Source: Acidovorax sp. Root219 (GTDB lineage: Bacteria > Pseudomonadota > Gammaproteobacteria > Burkholderiales > Burkholderiaceae_C). Taken from it: a DNA stretch of 64,000 nt. The notes under the pieces are model-generated. The model did not search any database. It was not told where the DNA came from and was given only the letters and a program-made list of their open reading frames with translations. The position numbers and the translations under genes are program-made. The stretch lies in assembly GCF_001428665.1 (NCBI RefSeq), contig NZ_LMIJ01000014.1, forward strand, positions 91,244 to 155,243, in the 5' to 3' direction. Shown here in pieces: positions 40,869 through 49,812 of the stretch; the stretch's first letter is position 1, and each line of letters begins with the position of its first letter.

Positions 40869-42751
40869 ATTTCGACAGCCCGGCCACCACCGACTCAGCG
40901 CAGCTGTCATCGCGCGTGGTGGCAACCGGGCTGCTGGCCACCGGACTGGCCCTGTTGACCATGGTCCTGGCCCTCACGGCCTTCGACTACTGGAGCAGCC
41001 GCAAGGCCATGCTCGCAGACAGCCGGGTGGAAGCGGCCATCGTGGCCGACAACGTCTCCACGGCCGTGATGTTCCGCGATGCACACACCACCGAAGAGAT
41101 GCTGGGCGCACTCAGGGCCTCGCCCATGGTGCTGATGGCCGGCATCTACGATGCGCAGGGCGTCCTCCTCGCCTCGTACCAGCGCGATGGCGACCAGGTG
41201 GCGCCCGGCACGCTGCCGGGTGGCGGCAACGGGGACTTCGAGTACCAGAGCCTGTACCTGCTGGAGATGGCCAAACCGGTGAAGTTCAGGGGCAAAAGCT
41301 CGGGCAGCATCTACCTGCGCAAGTCGATGGCCGAGGTCTACACCCACCTGGTCATCCGCTTCGGCGGCGCACTGCTGATCGCCGGGGGCACCATGGCGCT
41401 GGCCACCGCGCTGGTACTGCGCAGCCGCGCGGCGGTCGGCGAGGCGGAAAACCGCCTGCAGGTGCTGGCCCACCAGGATGCGGTCACGGGGGTCGGCAAC
41501 CGGCACTTCTTCAACGAACGGCTGGCGCATGAAATCGCCCGGGCGTCGACCCTGGGGAGCAAGCTGGCGCTGGTCTACATCGACCTGGACAATTTCAAGG
41601 CCTTGAACGACACCTTCGGCCATGCCGCCGGAGATGGCCTGCTGCGCCAGGTGGCGCAGCGCCTGCAGTCGGTGGTGCGGGCGGGGGATGACATCTGCCG
41701 CATGGGGGGCGACGAATTCTCGGTCATCCTGCGGCTGGACATGGACGAGGCAGCCCTTGGCAGCTACGCGGGCAGGATCGTCGCCGTGTTCGAGAAAGGC
41801 TTTGTCGAGTCGGACCAGGAGGTGATGGTGACCTGCAGCGCAGGCATCGCCACCTACCCGGGAGACGCGCCGGACCGGGACAGCCTCATCAGCAGCGCCG
41901 ATACGGCAATGTACCGCGCCAAGGACCTCGGCAAGAACCGCTGCGAGCGCTTCGACGCGTCCATGAACCTCGCTGCCGTGCGCCGGCATGCCATCGAGAA
42001 AGCGCTGCGCCAGGTGCTGGAGGACGGGCAAGGCCTGGCCCTGCACTACCAGCCGGTGTTTTCGGCCGGGGACCAGAAGATGATCGGTGCCGAGGCGCTC
42101 TTGCGCTGGTCGCATGACAGGCTGGGAAATATCCCGCCGCTGGAGGCAGTGATGGTCGCGGAAGAATGCGGCCTGATCGTGCACCTGGGCTACTGGGTGG
42201 TGCGCACGGCATGCCGGGACGCTGCGCGATGGCAGGCGCAGGGCCAGGACCCCTTGCGCGTGGCGGTCAACGTCTCGGCGCGGCAGCTTAACGACCCGCA
42301 GTTCCTGGAGCGCGTGATGGACATCCTGCGCGAGGAAGGCCTGCCGGCCCACCTGCTGGAGATCGAGCTGACCGAGACCGTGCTCATGGAGAACATGGAC
42401 GCCTGCGTCAGCACGCTGCACCGCCTGAGCCAGCTGGGCGTGCACCTGGCCATCGACGACTTCGGCACCGGCTACTCGTCGCTGGCCTACCTGCGGCGCC
42501 TGCCGATGAAGCGGCTCAAGATCGACCGCAGCTTCATCCGCGACCTGCCCGAGCAGGAGCACAGCCGGATGATCGTCAAGGCCATCATCGCCCTCTCGCA
42601 CGGCCTGGGCCTGGCCGTCACGGCCGAAGGCGTGGAGACCCAGGCGCAGATCGACTACCTGGTGGGCGCCGGGTGCGATGTGCTGCAGGGGTTTGCGTTT
42701 GCGCGGCCCATGCCGGTGGAGCAGTTCGAGGCGATGCAGGGCAAGCGGTAG
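40865..42751 (+). CDS. YfiN-like membrane GGDEF-EAL protein
   Basis: The 628-aa protein has two membrane helices (about 20-40 and 160-180) around a periplasmic domain of CHASE8 size, then GGDEF (about 195-355) and EAL (about 370-625). All key motifs are intact: YIDLDNFKALNDTFGHAAGD, RMGGDEFSVIL, GAEALLRWSH, NVSARQL, ELTETVL, AIDDFGTGYSS and TAEGVET. Unlike the YfiN of Pseudomonas, which has only GGDEF, this one has both activities. It should be under YfiR control through its periplasmic domain. Confidence 0.92.
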   Translation: MNFDSPATTDSAQLSSRVVATGLLATGLALLTMVLALTAFDYWSSRKAMLADSRVEAAIVADNVSTAVMFRDAHTTEEMLGALRASPMVLMAGIYDAQGVLLASYQRDGDQVAPGTLPGGGNGDFEYQSLYLLEMAKPVKFRGKSSGSIYLRKSMAEVYTHLVIRFGGALLIAGGTMALATALVLRSRAAVGEAENRLQVLAHQDAVTGVGNRHFFNERLAHEIARASTLGSKLALVYIDLDNFKALNDTFGHAAGDGLLRQVAQRLQSVVRAGDDICRMGGDEFSVILRLDMDEAALGSYAGRIVAVFEKGFVESDQEVMVTCSAGIATYPGDAPDRDSLISSADTAMYRAKDLGKNRCERFDASMNLAAVRRHAIEKALRQVLEDGQGLALHYQPVFSAGDQKMIGAEALLRWSHDRLGNIPPLEAVMVAEECGLIVHLGYWVVRTACRDAARWQAQGQDPLRVAVNVSARQLNDPQFLERVMDILREEGLPAHLLEIELTETVLMENMDACVSTLHRLSQLGVHLAIDDFGTGYSSLAYLRRLPMKRLKIDRSFIRDLPEQEHSRMIVKAIIALSHGLGLAVTAEGVETQAQIDYLVGAGCDVLQGFAFARPMPVEQFEAMQGKR

Positions 42752-42788
42752 ACAAGGGTGCGGCAATGCCCTGCCCTTGCCTCGTCCT

Positions 42789-43712
42789 TCAATGGGACGT
42801 CCGCACGATCACCTTGCCTCGTGCATGACCGGTCGCCACTTTGTCGATGGCGGCATGCGCGCCATCCAGGGAATGGACCGTGTCCAGCACCACCTGCAAC
42901 CGTCCAGCGCCAAAGCGCTCGACGATGCGGTCCAGCACCGATGCATCGTGCTTGAAGAAGGCGAACGCACCGCGCACCGCACCCTGATCTGCGATGGCAT
43001 GGTCCACCAGCGACACCAGGGCACCTCCAGGGCGGATGAGAGGCCAGGAGCGCTCGGTGGCAAGGCCGCCTACTGTGTCGATTACCAGGTCCAGCCCATG
43101 CGCCTGCGCAGCGAAGTCGCCCGCCTGGTAGTCAATCACCTCATGCGCGCCCAGCCAGGACACCAGCTCTTGGTTGCGGGCCGATGCCGTGGCGACCACA
43201 TAGGCCCTTGCCTGCCGCGCCAGTTGCACGGCGAAGCTGCCCACACCCCCTGCTGCGGCATGCACCAGCACGCGCTGCCCGGCCTGCAGCCGGCCCACGC
43301 CAAACAGCGCCAGCCACGCGGTGCCCGCCGCGGTGGGCAAGGCTGCCGCCTGCTCCCAGGCCATGCTGGCGGGCAGCAGGCAGAGCGCCTGCTCCGGCAC
43401 CAGCGCGGCCTGCGCCAGGGCGCCACCCTTAGTGGGTTCCAGTCGGCCCACCACCCGGTCCCCGAGGCGGAACCTGCTGGCCAGCGGGCCGACTGCCTCC
43501 ACCACGCCTGCGAAATCGGTGCCCAGGGTGTAAGGCAGCGCCACCGGAAACACGGATTGCATATGGCCGGCCAGGATCTTGAGGTCCAGCGGGTTGATGC
43601 TGGCGGCCTCAACCCGCACGGCGACCTGGGCGTCGACCGGTGAACGCAGCGCGGCCTCTTCCAGCACGGCCTGGTCCTGCCCGCCGAAGCCGTGGATGCG
43701 CAGGGCTTTCAT
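42789..43712 (-). CDS. Zinc-independent alcohol dehydrogenase family quinone oxidoreductase
   Basis: The 307-aa medium-chain dehydrogenase starts MKALRIHGFGGQDQAVLEEA and has an N-terminal GroES fold (YTLGTDFAGVVEAVG, FRLGDRVVG), then an NADPH Rossmann domain with VLVHAAAGGVGSFAVQLAR. No structural zinc Cys are visible, matching quinone oxidoreductases. It is cotranscribed with an ester cyclase gene and lies behind a LysR regulator, so the pair may act on one compound. The substrate is open. Confidence 0.9.
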   Translation of the reverse strand: MKALRIHGFGGQDQAVLEEAALRSPVDAQVAVRVEAASINPLDLKILAGHMQSVFPVALPYTLGTDFAGVVEAVGPLASRFRLGDRVVGRLEPTKGGALAQAALVPEQALCLLPASMAWEQAAALPTAAGTAWLALFGVGRLQAGQRVLVHAAAGGVGSFAVQLARQARAYVVATASARNQELVSWLGAHEVIDYQAGDFAAQAHGLDLVIDTVGGLATERSWPLIRPGGALVSLVDHAIADQGAVRGAFAFFKHDASVLDRIVERFGAGRLQVVLDTVHSLDGAHAAIDKVATGHARGKVIVRTSH

Positions 43713-44185
43713 GCGGCCTCCTTGACGGAGGGCTGGGCCCCTTCGGACGGCGGCGGAAAGCTGCCCATCTGCAAGAAAGCCCCGAACCAGTCTTCCAGAT
43801 GCCAGGTGCGGCTGATGCGGCTATCGCGCAGCTCATGGAATTCATGAATGGGAATGGTCAGCCGCTTGCCCGTGGCCGCAATGCCGAACAGTGCACCGCG
43901 GTGCGTGCCCGTGATCTCGGCCCGCACAGCCACACGGCCCGGGAGCTGCAGCAGATCATGGATGGTGATCTGCACGTCCGGCAGGGCTTCGATGAAGCCC
44001 GCGATGACTGGCTTGAGCCCGCCGGGTCCGGGGCCCTGGCCGGGGGCCAGGGGAATGTCGTCCCAGTCCGGCGTCACGGCCTGGTCCATGAGATCGGGGT
44101 TCTTGTCGCTGAAGGCACGGTACAGCGTCTCCACGGCAAGGCGCTCCTGGCGCAGCTGCTCGGCATGGGGGAGGGTTTCGGTCAT
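43709..44185 (-). CDS. Ester cyclase/SnoaL-like protein
   Basis: The 158-aa protein has a cone-shaped SnoaL-like fold: VETLYRAFSDKNPDLMDQAV, then WDDIPLAPGQGPGPGGLK, FIEALPDVQITIHDLLQLPG, GRVAVRAEITGTHRG, IPIHEFHELRDSRISRTWHL. Ester cyclase family members catalyse aldol-type or isomerase reactions, but most bacterial ones are uncharacterised. ATG 44185 follows AAAGGA. Its end overlaps the oxidoreductase start. It is divergent from a LysR gene. Confidence 0.85.
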   Translation of the reverse strand: MTETLPHAEQLRQERLAVETLYRAFSDKNPDLMDQAVTPDWDDIPLAPGQGPGPGGLKPVIAGFIEALPDVQITIHDLLQLPGRVAVRAEITGTHRGALFGIAATGKRLTIPIHEFHELRDSRISRTWHLEDWFGAFLQMGSFPPPSEGAQPSVKEAA

Positions 44186-44249
44186 CGGTCGTCCTTTGAA
44201 AAAGGGGTTGCACAAGGGATAACGCGATTCTGTGGACGCCCCTAAAATC

Positions 44250-44266
44250 CGTCCAACAAATGGACG
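44250..44266. promoter_or_regulatory. LysR-type dyad between ester cyclase and LysR genes
   Basis: CGTCCA (44250-44255), five bases, then TGGACG (44261-44266). It lies between the divergent genes with AT-rich DNA next to it. The length and placement fit a LysR recognition site. Confidence 0.6.
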
Positions 44267-44287
44267 ATATAAATAAATATCTGATTT

Positions 44288-45199
44288 ATGAATTTTTATG
44301 GCGTCGACCTGAACCTGCTGGCCGCGTTTGACGCGCTGATGGACGAGCGCAACGTGACCCGCGCCGCCGTGCGCGTGGGCGTGAGCCAGCCGGCCATGAG
44401 CGCCGCCCTCTCGCGCCTGCGCAACTTGTTCGCCGATCCGCTGTTCCTGCGCAGCGCCGACGGCCTGCTGCCCACCCAGCGTGCCCGGGACCTGGCCGAG
44501 CCTATTGCGCAGGCGCTGCGGCAGATCCAAGCGGCTGTGGTGCCCCGGCCGCAGTTCGACCCGGCCACCGCCTCCTTCACCTTCAACCTGGGCCTGTACG
44601 ACTACCCCGCCATGGTGTTGCTTCCAGCCCTGGTAGAGGCCCTGCGCCTGCAGGCGCCCGGTGCGTCGTTGAACGTGCATGCCGTGCGCGGCCGCGACAG
44701 CGCGGTGGACCTGCTCGATGCAGGCAGCATCGATGCGGCCGTAGGCGTGCCTCCGACCCAGCATGACGGGCGCATCCTCACCCGCCCCATCCTGCAGGAC
44801 GAGTTCGTGACCATCGTGCGGCGCGGCCATCCGCAGGCGTGCCATGGCATGGACCTGGAGACCTACCTGGCGTTGTCCCACGTGCTGGTGTCACCCGAGG
44901 GGGACCGCCATGGCCTGGTCGACCAGGCGCTGGCGCAGCTCGGCAGGCGCCGCCACCTCGCCGTCACCCTGCCGCAGCTGTTTGCGGTGCCAGCGCTGGT
45001 GGCGCGCACGGACATGGCGGCCACACTGCTCAGACGCGTGGCGCTGCACTCGGCCGGACACCAGCAACTGGCGATATTTGCGCCGCCGGTGGCGCTGCAG
45101 CCCATCGCCTTCCACCTGGTCTGGCATCGGCGCGGCGATGCGCATCCCGCGCAGCAGTGGCTGCGGGAATTGATCGCCGACCAGGCGCAGTCGCTCTGA
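44288..45199 (+). CDS. LysR-family transcriptional regulator
   Basis: The 303-aa protein has the N-terminal HTH (LNLLAAFDALMDERNVTRAA, VRVGVSQPAMSAALSRLRNL) and a ligand-binding domain (FVTIVRRGHPQA; FHLVWHRRGDAHPAQQWLRE). The HTH resembles NodD/SyrM-type members. It diverges from the ester cyclase and quinone oxidoreductase genes, which it probably controls. The dyad between the genes supports this. The upstream region is AT-rich. Confidence 0.92.
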   Translation: MNFYGVDLNLLAAFDALMDERNVTRAAVRVGVSQPAMSAALSRLRNLFADPLFLRSADGLLPTQRARDLAEPIAQALRQIQAAVVPRPQFDPATASFTFNLGLYDYPAMVLLPALVEALRLQAPGASLNVHAVRGRDSAVDLLDAGSIDAAVGVPPTQHDGRILTRPILQDEFVTIVRRGHPQACHGMDLETYLALSHVLVSPEGDRHGLVDQALAQLGRRRHLAVTLPQLFAVPALVARTDMAATLLRRVALHSAGHQQLAIFAPPVALQPIAFHLVWHRRGDAHPAQQWLRELIADQAQSL

Positions 45200-45225
45200 G
45201 CGTGCCCGCCCGGCAGTTGCCCTTT

Positions 45226-46032
45226 TCAGGCAATCGCCGGATAGCTCCCCGTGCCTTCGGGCCAGGCCGTCAGCACCTCGAAACCATCGGCCGTCACGGC
45301 CACCATGTGCTCCCACTGGGCCGAGAGGGAGTGGTCGCGTGTGACCACGGTCCAGCCGTCGGGCAGCTCGCGGGTGTCGCGCTTGCCGACGTTGATCATG
45401 GGCTCGATGGTGAAGACCATGCCCTCTTCCAGCACGATGCCCTGGCCACGCTGGCCGTAGTGCAGCACCTGCAGGTCCTCATGGTAGATCTGCCCGATGC
45501 CATGGCCGCAGTAGTCGCGCACCACGCTGAAGCGTTCGCGCTCGGCCACGCTCTGGATGGCATGGCCCACGTCGCCCAACGTTGCGCCAGGGCGTACCTG
45601 GCGGATGCCGGCGCACATGGCTTCGTAGGTGGTCTCCACCAGGCGCCGCGCCAGGCGGTTGGGCTCACCCACGTAGTACATGCGGCTGGTGTCGCCGAAC
45701 CAGCCATCCTTGATGACGGCGACATCGATGTTGATGATGTCGCCCTTCTTGAGCACCTTGTCGGCCGCCGGCACGCCATGGCAGACGACATGGTTGACGG
45801 AGGTGCACACCGTCTTGGTGAAGCCGTGGTAGCCGATGTTGGCCGGTATGGCCTGCAGCTCGTGCACGATGAATTCGCGGCAGCGGTCGTCCAGCGCTTC
45901 GGTGGAGACACCGGGCTGCACGTACGGGCCTATCATCTGCAGCACCCGGGCCGCCAACTGGGCGGCAATGCGCGACTGGGCAATCTCGGCGGGCGTCTTG
46001 ATGATCACCTGGGGAGGCCTGGCTCCCATCAC
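45226..46032 (-). CDS. map: Type I methionine aminopeptidase, paired with a ParD-like protein
   Basis: The 268-aa enzyme removes the N-terminal methionine from proteins. Metal ligands fit the family: IINIDVAVIKDGWFGDTSRM (two Asp), HGIGQIYHEDLQ (His), MVFTIEPMINVG (Glu) and a final Glu in the DHSLSAQWEHM segment. It is a second-copy type: it lies next to a ParD-like gene instead of the usual rpsB neighbourhood, and the start overlaps the ParD-like stop by four bases. From memory this pairing recurs in several proteobacteria. Confidence 0.9.
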   Translation of the reverse strand: MMGARPPQVIIKTPAEIAQSRIAAQLAARVLQMIGPYVQPGVSTEALDDRCREFIVHELQAIPANIGYHGFTKTVCTSVNHVVCHGVPAADKVLKKGDIINIDVAVIKDGWFGDTSRMYYVGEPNRLARRLVETTYEAMCAGIRQVRPGATLGDVGHAIQSVAERERFSVVRDYCGHGIGQIYHEDLQVLHYGQRGQGIVLEEGMVFTIEPMINVGKRDTRELPDGWTVVTRDHSLSAQWEHMVAVTADGFEVLTAWPEGTGSYPAIA

Positions 46033-46298
46033 TGCACCCGCCTTACCTGAACGCTGGGCTTGCTGCCACCATCGGCAGACGGCAAGGCCTGGGCCAGCAC
46101 GGCCAGATCGAACCCGCCGGACTGTTCGGCGCGGATCAGCATCTGGCAGATCTGGCTGTGGCTGAGCTCGGGGTGCAGCTCGGCGAGCATGCCCACGCGC
46201 ATCCAGTGCTCGGCCTGTGAATTGATGGAACGAGACAGCGCATTGCTGGCAATGCGCAGGTTCTCATGCATTTGGTCTGAAATTTTGACGATACCCAT
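46029..46298 (-). CDS. ParD-like antitoxin family protein
   Basis: The 89-aa protein starts MGIVKISDQMHENLRIASNA and resembles the ParD-like family, with a ribbon-helix-helix type N-terminus and helical tail (MLAELHPELSHSQICQMLIR). No ParE toxin follows; instead its stop overlaps a methionine aminopeptidase gene. A palindrome of 28 bases lies just upstream, right for an autorepressor. Whether it acts as an antitoxin is open. Confidence 0.8.
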   Translation of the reverse strand: MGIVKISDQMHENLRIASNALSRSINSQAEHWMRVGMLAELHPELSHSQICQMLIRAEQSGGFDLAVLAQALPSADGGSKPSVQVRRVQ

Positions 46299-46306
46299 GG
46301 GCAGAA

Positions 46307-46334
46307 TTATACGAAACATATACGTTTCGTGTAA
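46307..46334. promoter_or_regulatory. Inverted repeat upstream of the ParD-like gene
   Basis: TTATACGAAAC (46307-46317), six bases, GTTTCGTGTAA (46324-46334); arms pair at 10 of 11. It lies nine bases before the ATG at 46298 and overlaps the probable promoter. It looks like an autorepressor site for a ribbon-helix-helix protein. Confidence 0.65.
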
Positions 46335-46374
46335 ACCCTGGGCCGTTGGGCCGGCCCTGCGGCCGGCCCAGGCA

Positions 46375-48495
46375 TCAGAACGCGACCTTGACCCCCAGCG
46401 TCAGGTTGCGGCCCATCAGCGGTGCCGCGTTCTTGATGAACGAGGTGTGGGCATAGGCCAGGCGGTCCGTCAGGTTGTTGGCCTTGAGGTAGACCTGCCA
46501 GGGCGTCTCGCCGTTGACCTTGCCGCTGTAGCTCACGCCCAGGTTGAGCATGCCGTAGCCGGGCGTGGCCGACTCGAACTCGGCCACGCGGTTCTGGCGC
46601 GCCACCTGCACCCATTCGACCTGGCCGTCCCAGGCGTTCCAGTTGGCATCGAGCCGCACACCGGCGCGGGTGGCAGGAATGCGCGGCAGCAAGCCGCCGC
46701 CGGCCAGGCGGGCACGTACCGTGTCGCCGAACAGCGTGACGCCCAGGTTGCGCGTGAGGCGCTGGCGCACCTGGCCTTCGATGCCGGTGAAGGTGGCGTC
46801 GGCCTGGGCGTATTGCAGCAGCTGCAGGCCGTCCACCTCGTCGAGCGTGCGGCCGTAGATGTAGTTGCTGATGCGGTTGCGGAACACGCTCACGCCGAAG
46901 GTGGTGTCGCCGCTGGTCTTGCGCAGGCTCAGGTCGATGTTCTGCGAGGTTTCGGAGCGCAGGTCGGCATTGCCGCGCTCGTAGGTGCTGGTGGCCATGT
47001 GCAGGCCGTTGGCGTACAGCTCTTCGGCCGACGGTGCGCGGCTGGCGCGGGTGAGCGACGTGCCCAGTTGGTAGCCGGGCGTGAACTGCCACACGGCGCC
47101 CAGCGATGCCGAGGTGCCGTTGTGGCTGCGCTCGATGCCCGAAGTCTCTGCCTCGGCCGTCTGGCGGTCATGGCGCAGCGCGCCTTCGAAGCGCCAGTCG
47201 CCCAGGCGGTATTCCTCGAGCACGAACAGGCCGGTCTTGCGCGTGGTGGTGGGCTGCACGTAGGCCTCCTCCCCCTCGGCGCTGAACTTGCGCTGCGATG
47301 TCTGCAGGCCGAACACGCCCTTGAAGCCGGCAATCGGCTCGTGCTGCAGCTCAAGGCGGGTGTCGTAGGCCTTGTTCTTGAAGGTGGTGCTGATGGCACC
47401 GTCCTCCACCTCGTCGTGCACGTAGTCGGTCACGCCCGCGCGCAGGCGCAGGGCCGAGAAGCCGGCAAACGGGTTGCGCAGCTCGCCGCGCACGTCGAAG
47501 CGCTCGCTGCGCAGGTCCACCACCGGCACGTCGCCGGCCTCGGCGCCGTGGTCATGGTCATGCCCATCGTCGTCGCCATGCTCGCCGCAGTGCAGGTGGT
47601 CGCCATGGGTGTGGCAGCCCTCGAAGCTGTGGTTGTGGCCGGGCAGGCCGTAGCGTGCGGTCTGGCGCGTGTACGCGGCGCCCAGGTAGCCCCGGTCGCC
47701 CACCCAGGACAGGCCTACGCTGCCCGTGTCGGTGCGATTGAAGCTGCCCAGCACCTTCTTGGCCGGCTCGCCATTGGGCGCCCAGCCCTTGCCCACGCGG
47801 TAGTCGCCGGCATCGCGAGAAACGCCTTCCACGTGCACGGCCAGATTGCCGGCGCCGCCGGTCAGCGAGAAGGCCCCTGCCCCCTCGCGCGCACCGGTGT
47901 TGGCGCGCAGCTCGGCGCTGCCTTCATAGCCCTTTTGCGGAATGGCGGTGGGGATCTTGCCATCGAGCACGTTGACCACGCCGCCCACGGCGCCATTGCC
48001 ATACACCAGGGCCGAAGGACCGCGCAGCACTTCGATCTGCGTGGCCAGCAAGGGCTCCGACACCACGGCGTGGTCGGGGCTGATGGTGGAGGCGTCGTGC
48101 AGCTCGGCACCATCGGACAGCACCTTCACGCGCGGGCCGTCCATGCCACGGATGATGGGGCGGCTCGCGCCCGCGCCGAAGTGGCTGCTGGTGATGCCCG
48201 GCTCGCTGTTGAGGGTTTCGCCCAGCGTGGCCTCGCGGCGGCGCACGAGTTCGTCGCCTTCGAGCACGCTCACCGGCGTGGTCATTTCGCCGGCGCCCAG
48301 TTGCAGGCCGCTGGCAGACACCGTGACGGAAGGCAGGGTGGATGCGTTGGTTGCGGCGCCGGGCGCTGCGGGGGGAGCCGTCTGGGCGAAGCTGCCGCCC
48401 GACGAGATCGCCAGCATGGCGGCCAGGGCCACGGGATGCAAGGTGGGATGCAGGGCAGTACGGCGAGGGGTGAAGTGGCGTTGTGGTGTCGTCAT
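46375..48495 (-). CDS. ZnuD-like TonB-dependent zinc receptor with His-rich loop
   Basis: The 706-aa outer-membrane receptor starts at ATG 48495 with a signal peptide ending SFAQTAP. The plug holds RPIIRGMDGPRVKVLSDGAE and VEVLRGPSALVYGNGAVGGV-like segments. A surface loop about a third of the way in is packed with His and Asp: HNHSFEGCHTHGDHLHCGEH and DDDGHDHDH. Such a loop marks ZnuD, the zinc receptor of Neisseria. The last residue is aromatic (KVAF). It is the last gene of the leftward zinc locus with a Zur-like regulator at the front. Confidence 0.9.
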   Translation of the reverse strand: MTTPQRHFTPRRTALHPTLHPVALAAMLAISSGGSFAQTAPPAAPGAATNASTLPSVTVSASGLQLGAGEMTTPVSVLEGDELVRRREATLGETLNSEPGITSSHFGAGASRPIIRGMDGPRVKVLSDGAELHDASTISPDHAVVSEPLLATQIEVLRGPSALVYGNGAVGGVVNVLDGKIPTAIPQKGYEGSAELRANTGAREGAGAFSLTGGAGNLAVHVEGVSRDAGDYRVGKGWAPNGEPAKKVLGSFNRTDTGSVGLSWVGDRGYLGAAYTRQTARYGLPGHNHSFEGCHTHGDHLHCGEHGDDDGHDHDHGAEAGDVPVVDLRSERFDVRGELRNPFAGFSALRLRAGVTDYVHDEVEDGAISTTFKNKAYDTRLELQHEPIAGFKGVFGLQTSQRKFSAEGEEAYVQPTTTRKTGLFVLEEYRLGDWRFEGALRHDRQTAEAETSGIERSHNGTSASLGAVWQFTPGYQLGTSLTRASRAPSAEELYANGLHMATSTYERGNADLRSETSQNIDLSLRKTSGDTTFGVSVFRNRISNYIYGRTLDEVDGLQLLQYAQADATFTGIEGQVRQRLTRNLGVTLFGDTVRARLAGGGLLPRIPATRAGVRLDANWNAWDGQVEWVQVARQNRVAEFESATPGYGMLNLGVSYSGKVNGETPWQVYLKANNLTDRLAYAHTSFIKNAAPLMGRNLTLGVKVAF

Positions 48496-48693
48496 GGTGT
48501 TCGTAGGCAAAGGCCAGGCGCAGGTGCGCGCATTCATGCTGCTAGGCAGGCATGGAGAAAAAAGGGGACGCACGGCTGAGCCGCCTGGATTCAAGGCAGC
48601 TGCCGCTAGGGGATCAGGGAGATCAGGGGGAAGGGGGCCGGATGCACCCGCCAGCCCCTGCGCAGTGCGGCAGGGATGGCAAAGGCAGAGTCT

Positions 48694-49140
48694 TCAGCCC
48701 CGCAAGGCGGGCGGCCCGCGCGCCTGGAACAGCGCGACATGGCGCGCCAGCACGCGCTCGGCGTGCGTGGCCACCGGCGCCAGGGCCGGCAAGCTGGGCA
48801 GCAGCGCCGGTGCGGCGCTGTGCAAGGTATCGCCCAGCGCGAGCTGGTCGAGCAAGAGGCAGTCCACCAGGCTGTGGCTGGACAGGAAGCCGCCGAGCAT
48901 GCCCGGTGCATGGACGGACGCATGCTCCACCACGGCCAGCGCGCCATGGCCGGCATGGATCTGCGCCAGTGGCTGGGCATGGGCGATCTGGTGCAGGCGA
49001 CCGATGGTGGGCACCCAGGCCAGCGCCAGCACCAGCCATACCAGCGCCGCATGGGCCGCCCACGCGCGCCCACCCTGCCGCCGCCAGGGGCGAGTGGCAA
49101 AGGCTGCAAGGGCAGTCGGCTGGATGCGCGGGTGGGTCAC
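48694..49140 (-). CDS. DUF2946-like membrane protein
   Basis: The 148-aa protein has one hydrophobic segment (about 27-48, AAHAALVWLVLALAWVPTIG) followed by a His-rich region (RLHQIAHAQPLAQIHAGHGA, EHASVHAPG). DUF2946 proteins are small, His-containing membrane proteins often near metal genes. The location between ZnuD and DUF3299 genes suggests a part in zinc handling. About 200 bases separate it from the ZnuD gene, with nothing clear in them. Confidence 0.7.
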   Translation of the reverse strand: MTHPRIQPTALAAFATRPWRRQGGRAWAAHAALVWLVLALAWVPTIGRLHQIAHAQPLAQIHAGHGALAVVEHASVHAPGMLGGFLSSHSLVDCLLLDQLALGDTLHSAAPALLPSLPALAPVATHAERVLARHVALFQARGPPALRG

Positions 49141-49156
49141 GACAAGGATGGTCTGC

Positions 49157-49747
49157 TTACTTCACCGGCACGGCTTCGACCACGCGGTAGTACAGGCCGT
49201 AAGGATCGTTCTGCAGCACCGTGAACCGGCCCTCGACCACCACGGGTTCGAGCGAGTAGCGCACGGGCGTCTTGGCCTTCACTTCGACCATGCTCTCGGG
49301 CCCGCCCGGAATGCAGAACGAGCATGTCAGCGGCACGGAGGTGAGCAGGAAGTGCGTCTGCGTGGCCTTGGCATCCAGCGGCATCATGAAGCCCTGGATG
49401 CGCTGCACCGTCTTGTCCATGCCCTGCTGCTGGGCGTTGAACACGGGCAGGATGCCGTCCTTGGTGGTCTTCTTGGTCAGGTCACTGAGCAACGACCATG
49501 GCACCACGTCGGTGCGCTGGGGCAGTGGCGCAATCGGGCTGTTGGGGCTGTGGTAGCCCGCGCCGGAGCCCGTGGGCGCCGTGCCCGGCATGGGCGAACT
49601 GAGCACAGGCGTGTTGTAGGGCGCGCCGGCCGTCGCCGCAGGCTTGCTTTCGGCATGGGCGCTGCCCACCCCCGCCAGGGCGCAGGCCAGCACCAGTGCG
49701 GCAGACTGGGCTGGCAAGGAACGGGACGAGAGAGGGTGGCGGTGCAT
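49157..49747 (-). CDS. DUF3299-family periplasmic protein
   Basis: The 196-aa protein starts at ATG 49747 behind AAGGAC, with a signal peptide ending SAHAESK. The DUF3299 core follows: QRIQGFMMPLDAKATQTHFL, VPLTCSFCIPGGPESMVEV, YSLEPVVVEGRFTVLQNDPY. Members sit with MacB-like ABC genes in Zur-controlled zinc loci (PA4063-PA4066 in Pseudomonas, Zrg in Vibrio, from memory). Its two Cys in CSFC may bind metal. Confidence 0.88.
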   Translation of the reverse strand: MHRHPLSSRSLPAQSAALVLACALAGVGSAHAESKPAATAGAPYNTPVLSSPMPGTAPTGSGAGYHSPNSPIAPLPQRTDVVPWSLLSDLTKKTTKDGILPVFNAQQQGMDKTVQRIQGFMMPLDAKATQTHFLLTSVPLTCSFCIPGGPESMVEVKAKTPVRYSLEPVVVEGRFTVLQNDPYGLYYRVVEAVPVK

Positions 49748-49812
49748 GGAAAGTCCTTGGTGACAGGGCTGGCGTATTTTCTTACAGATGCGCGGGCGTG
49801 GCGTGCAATGGG

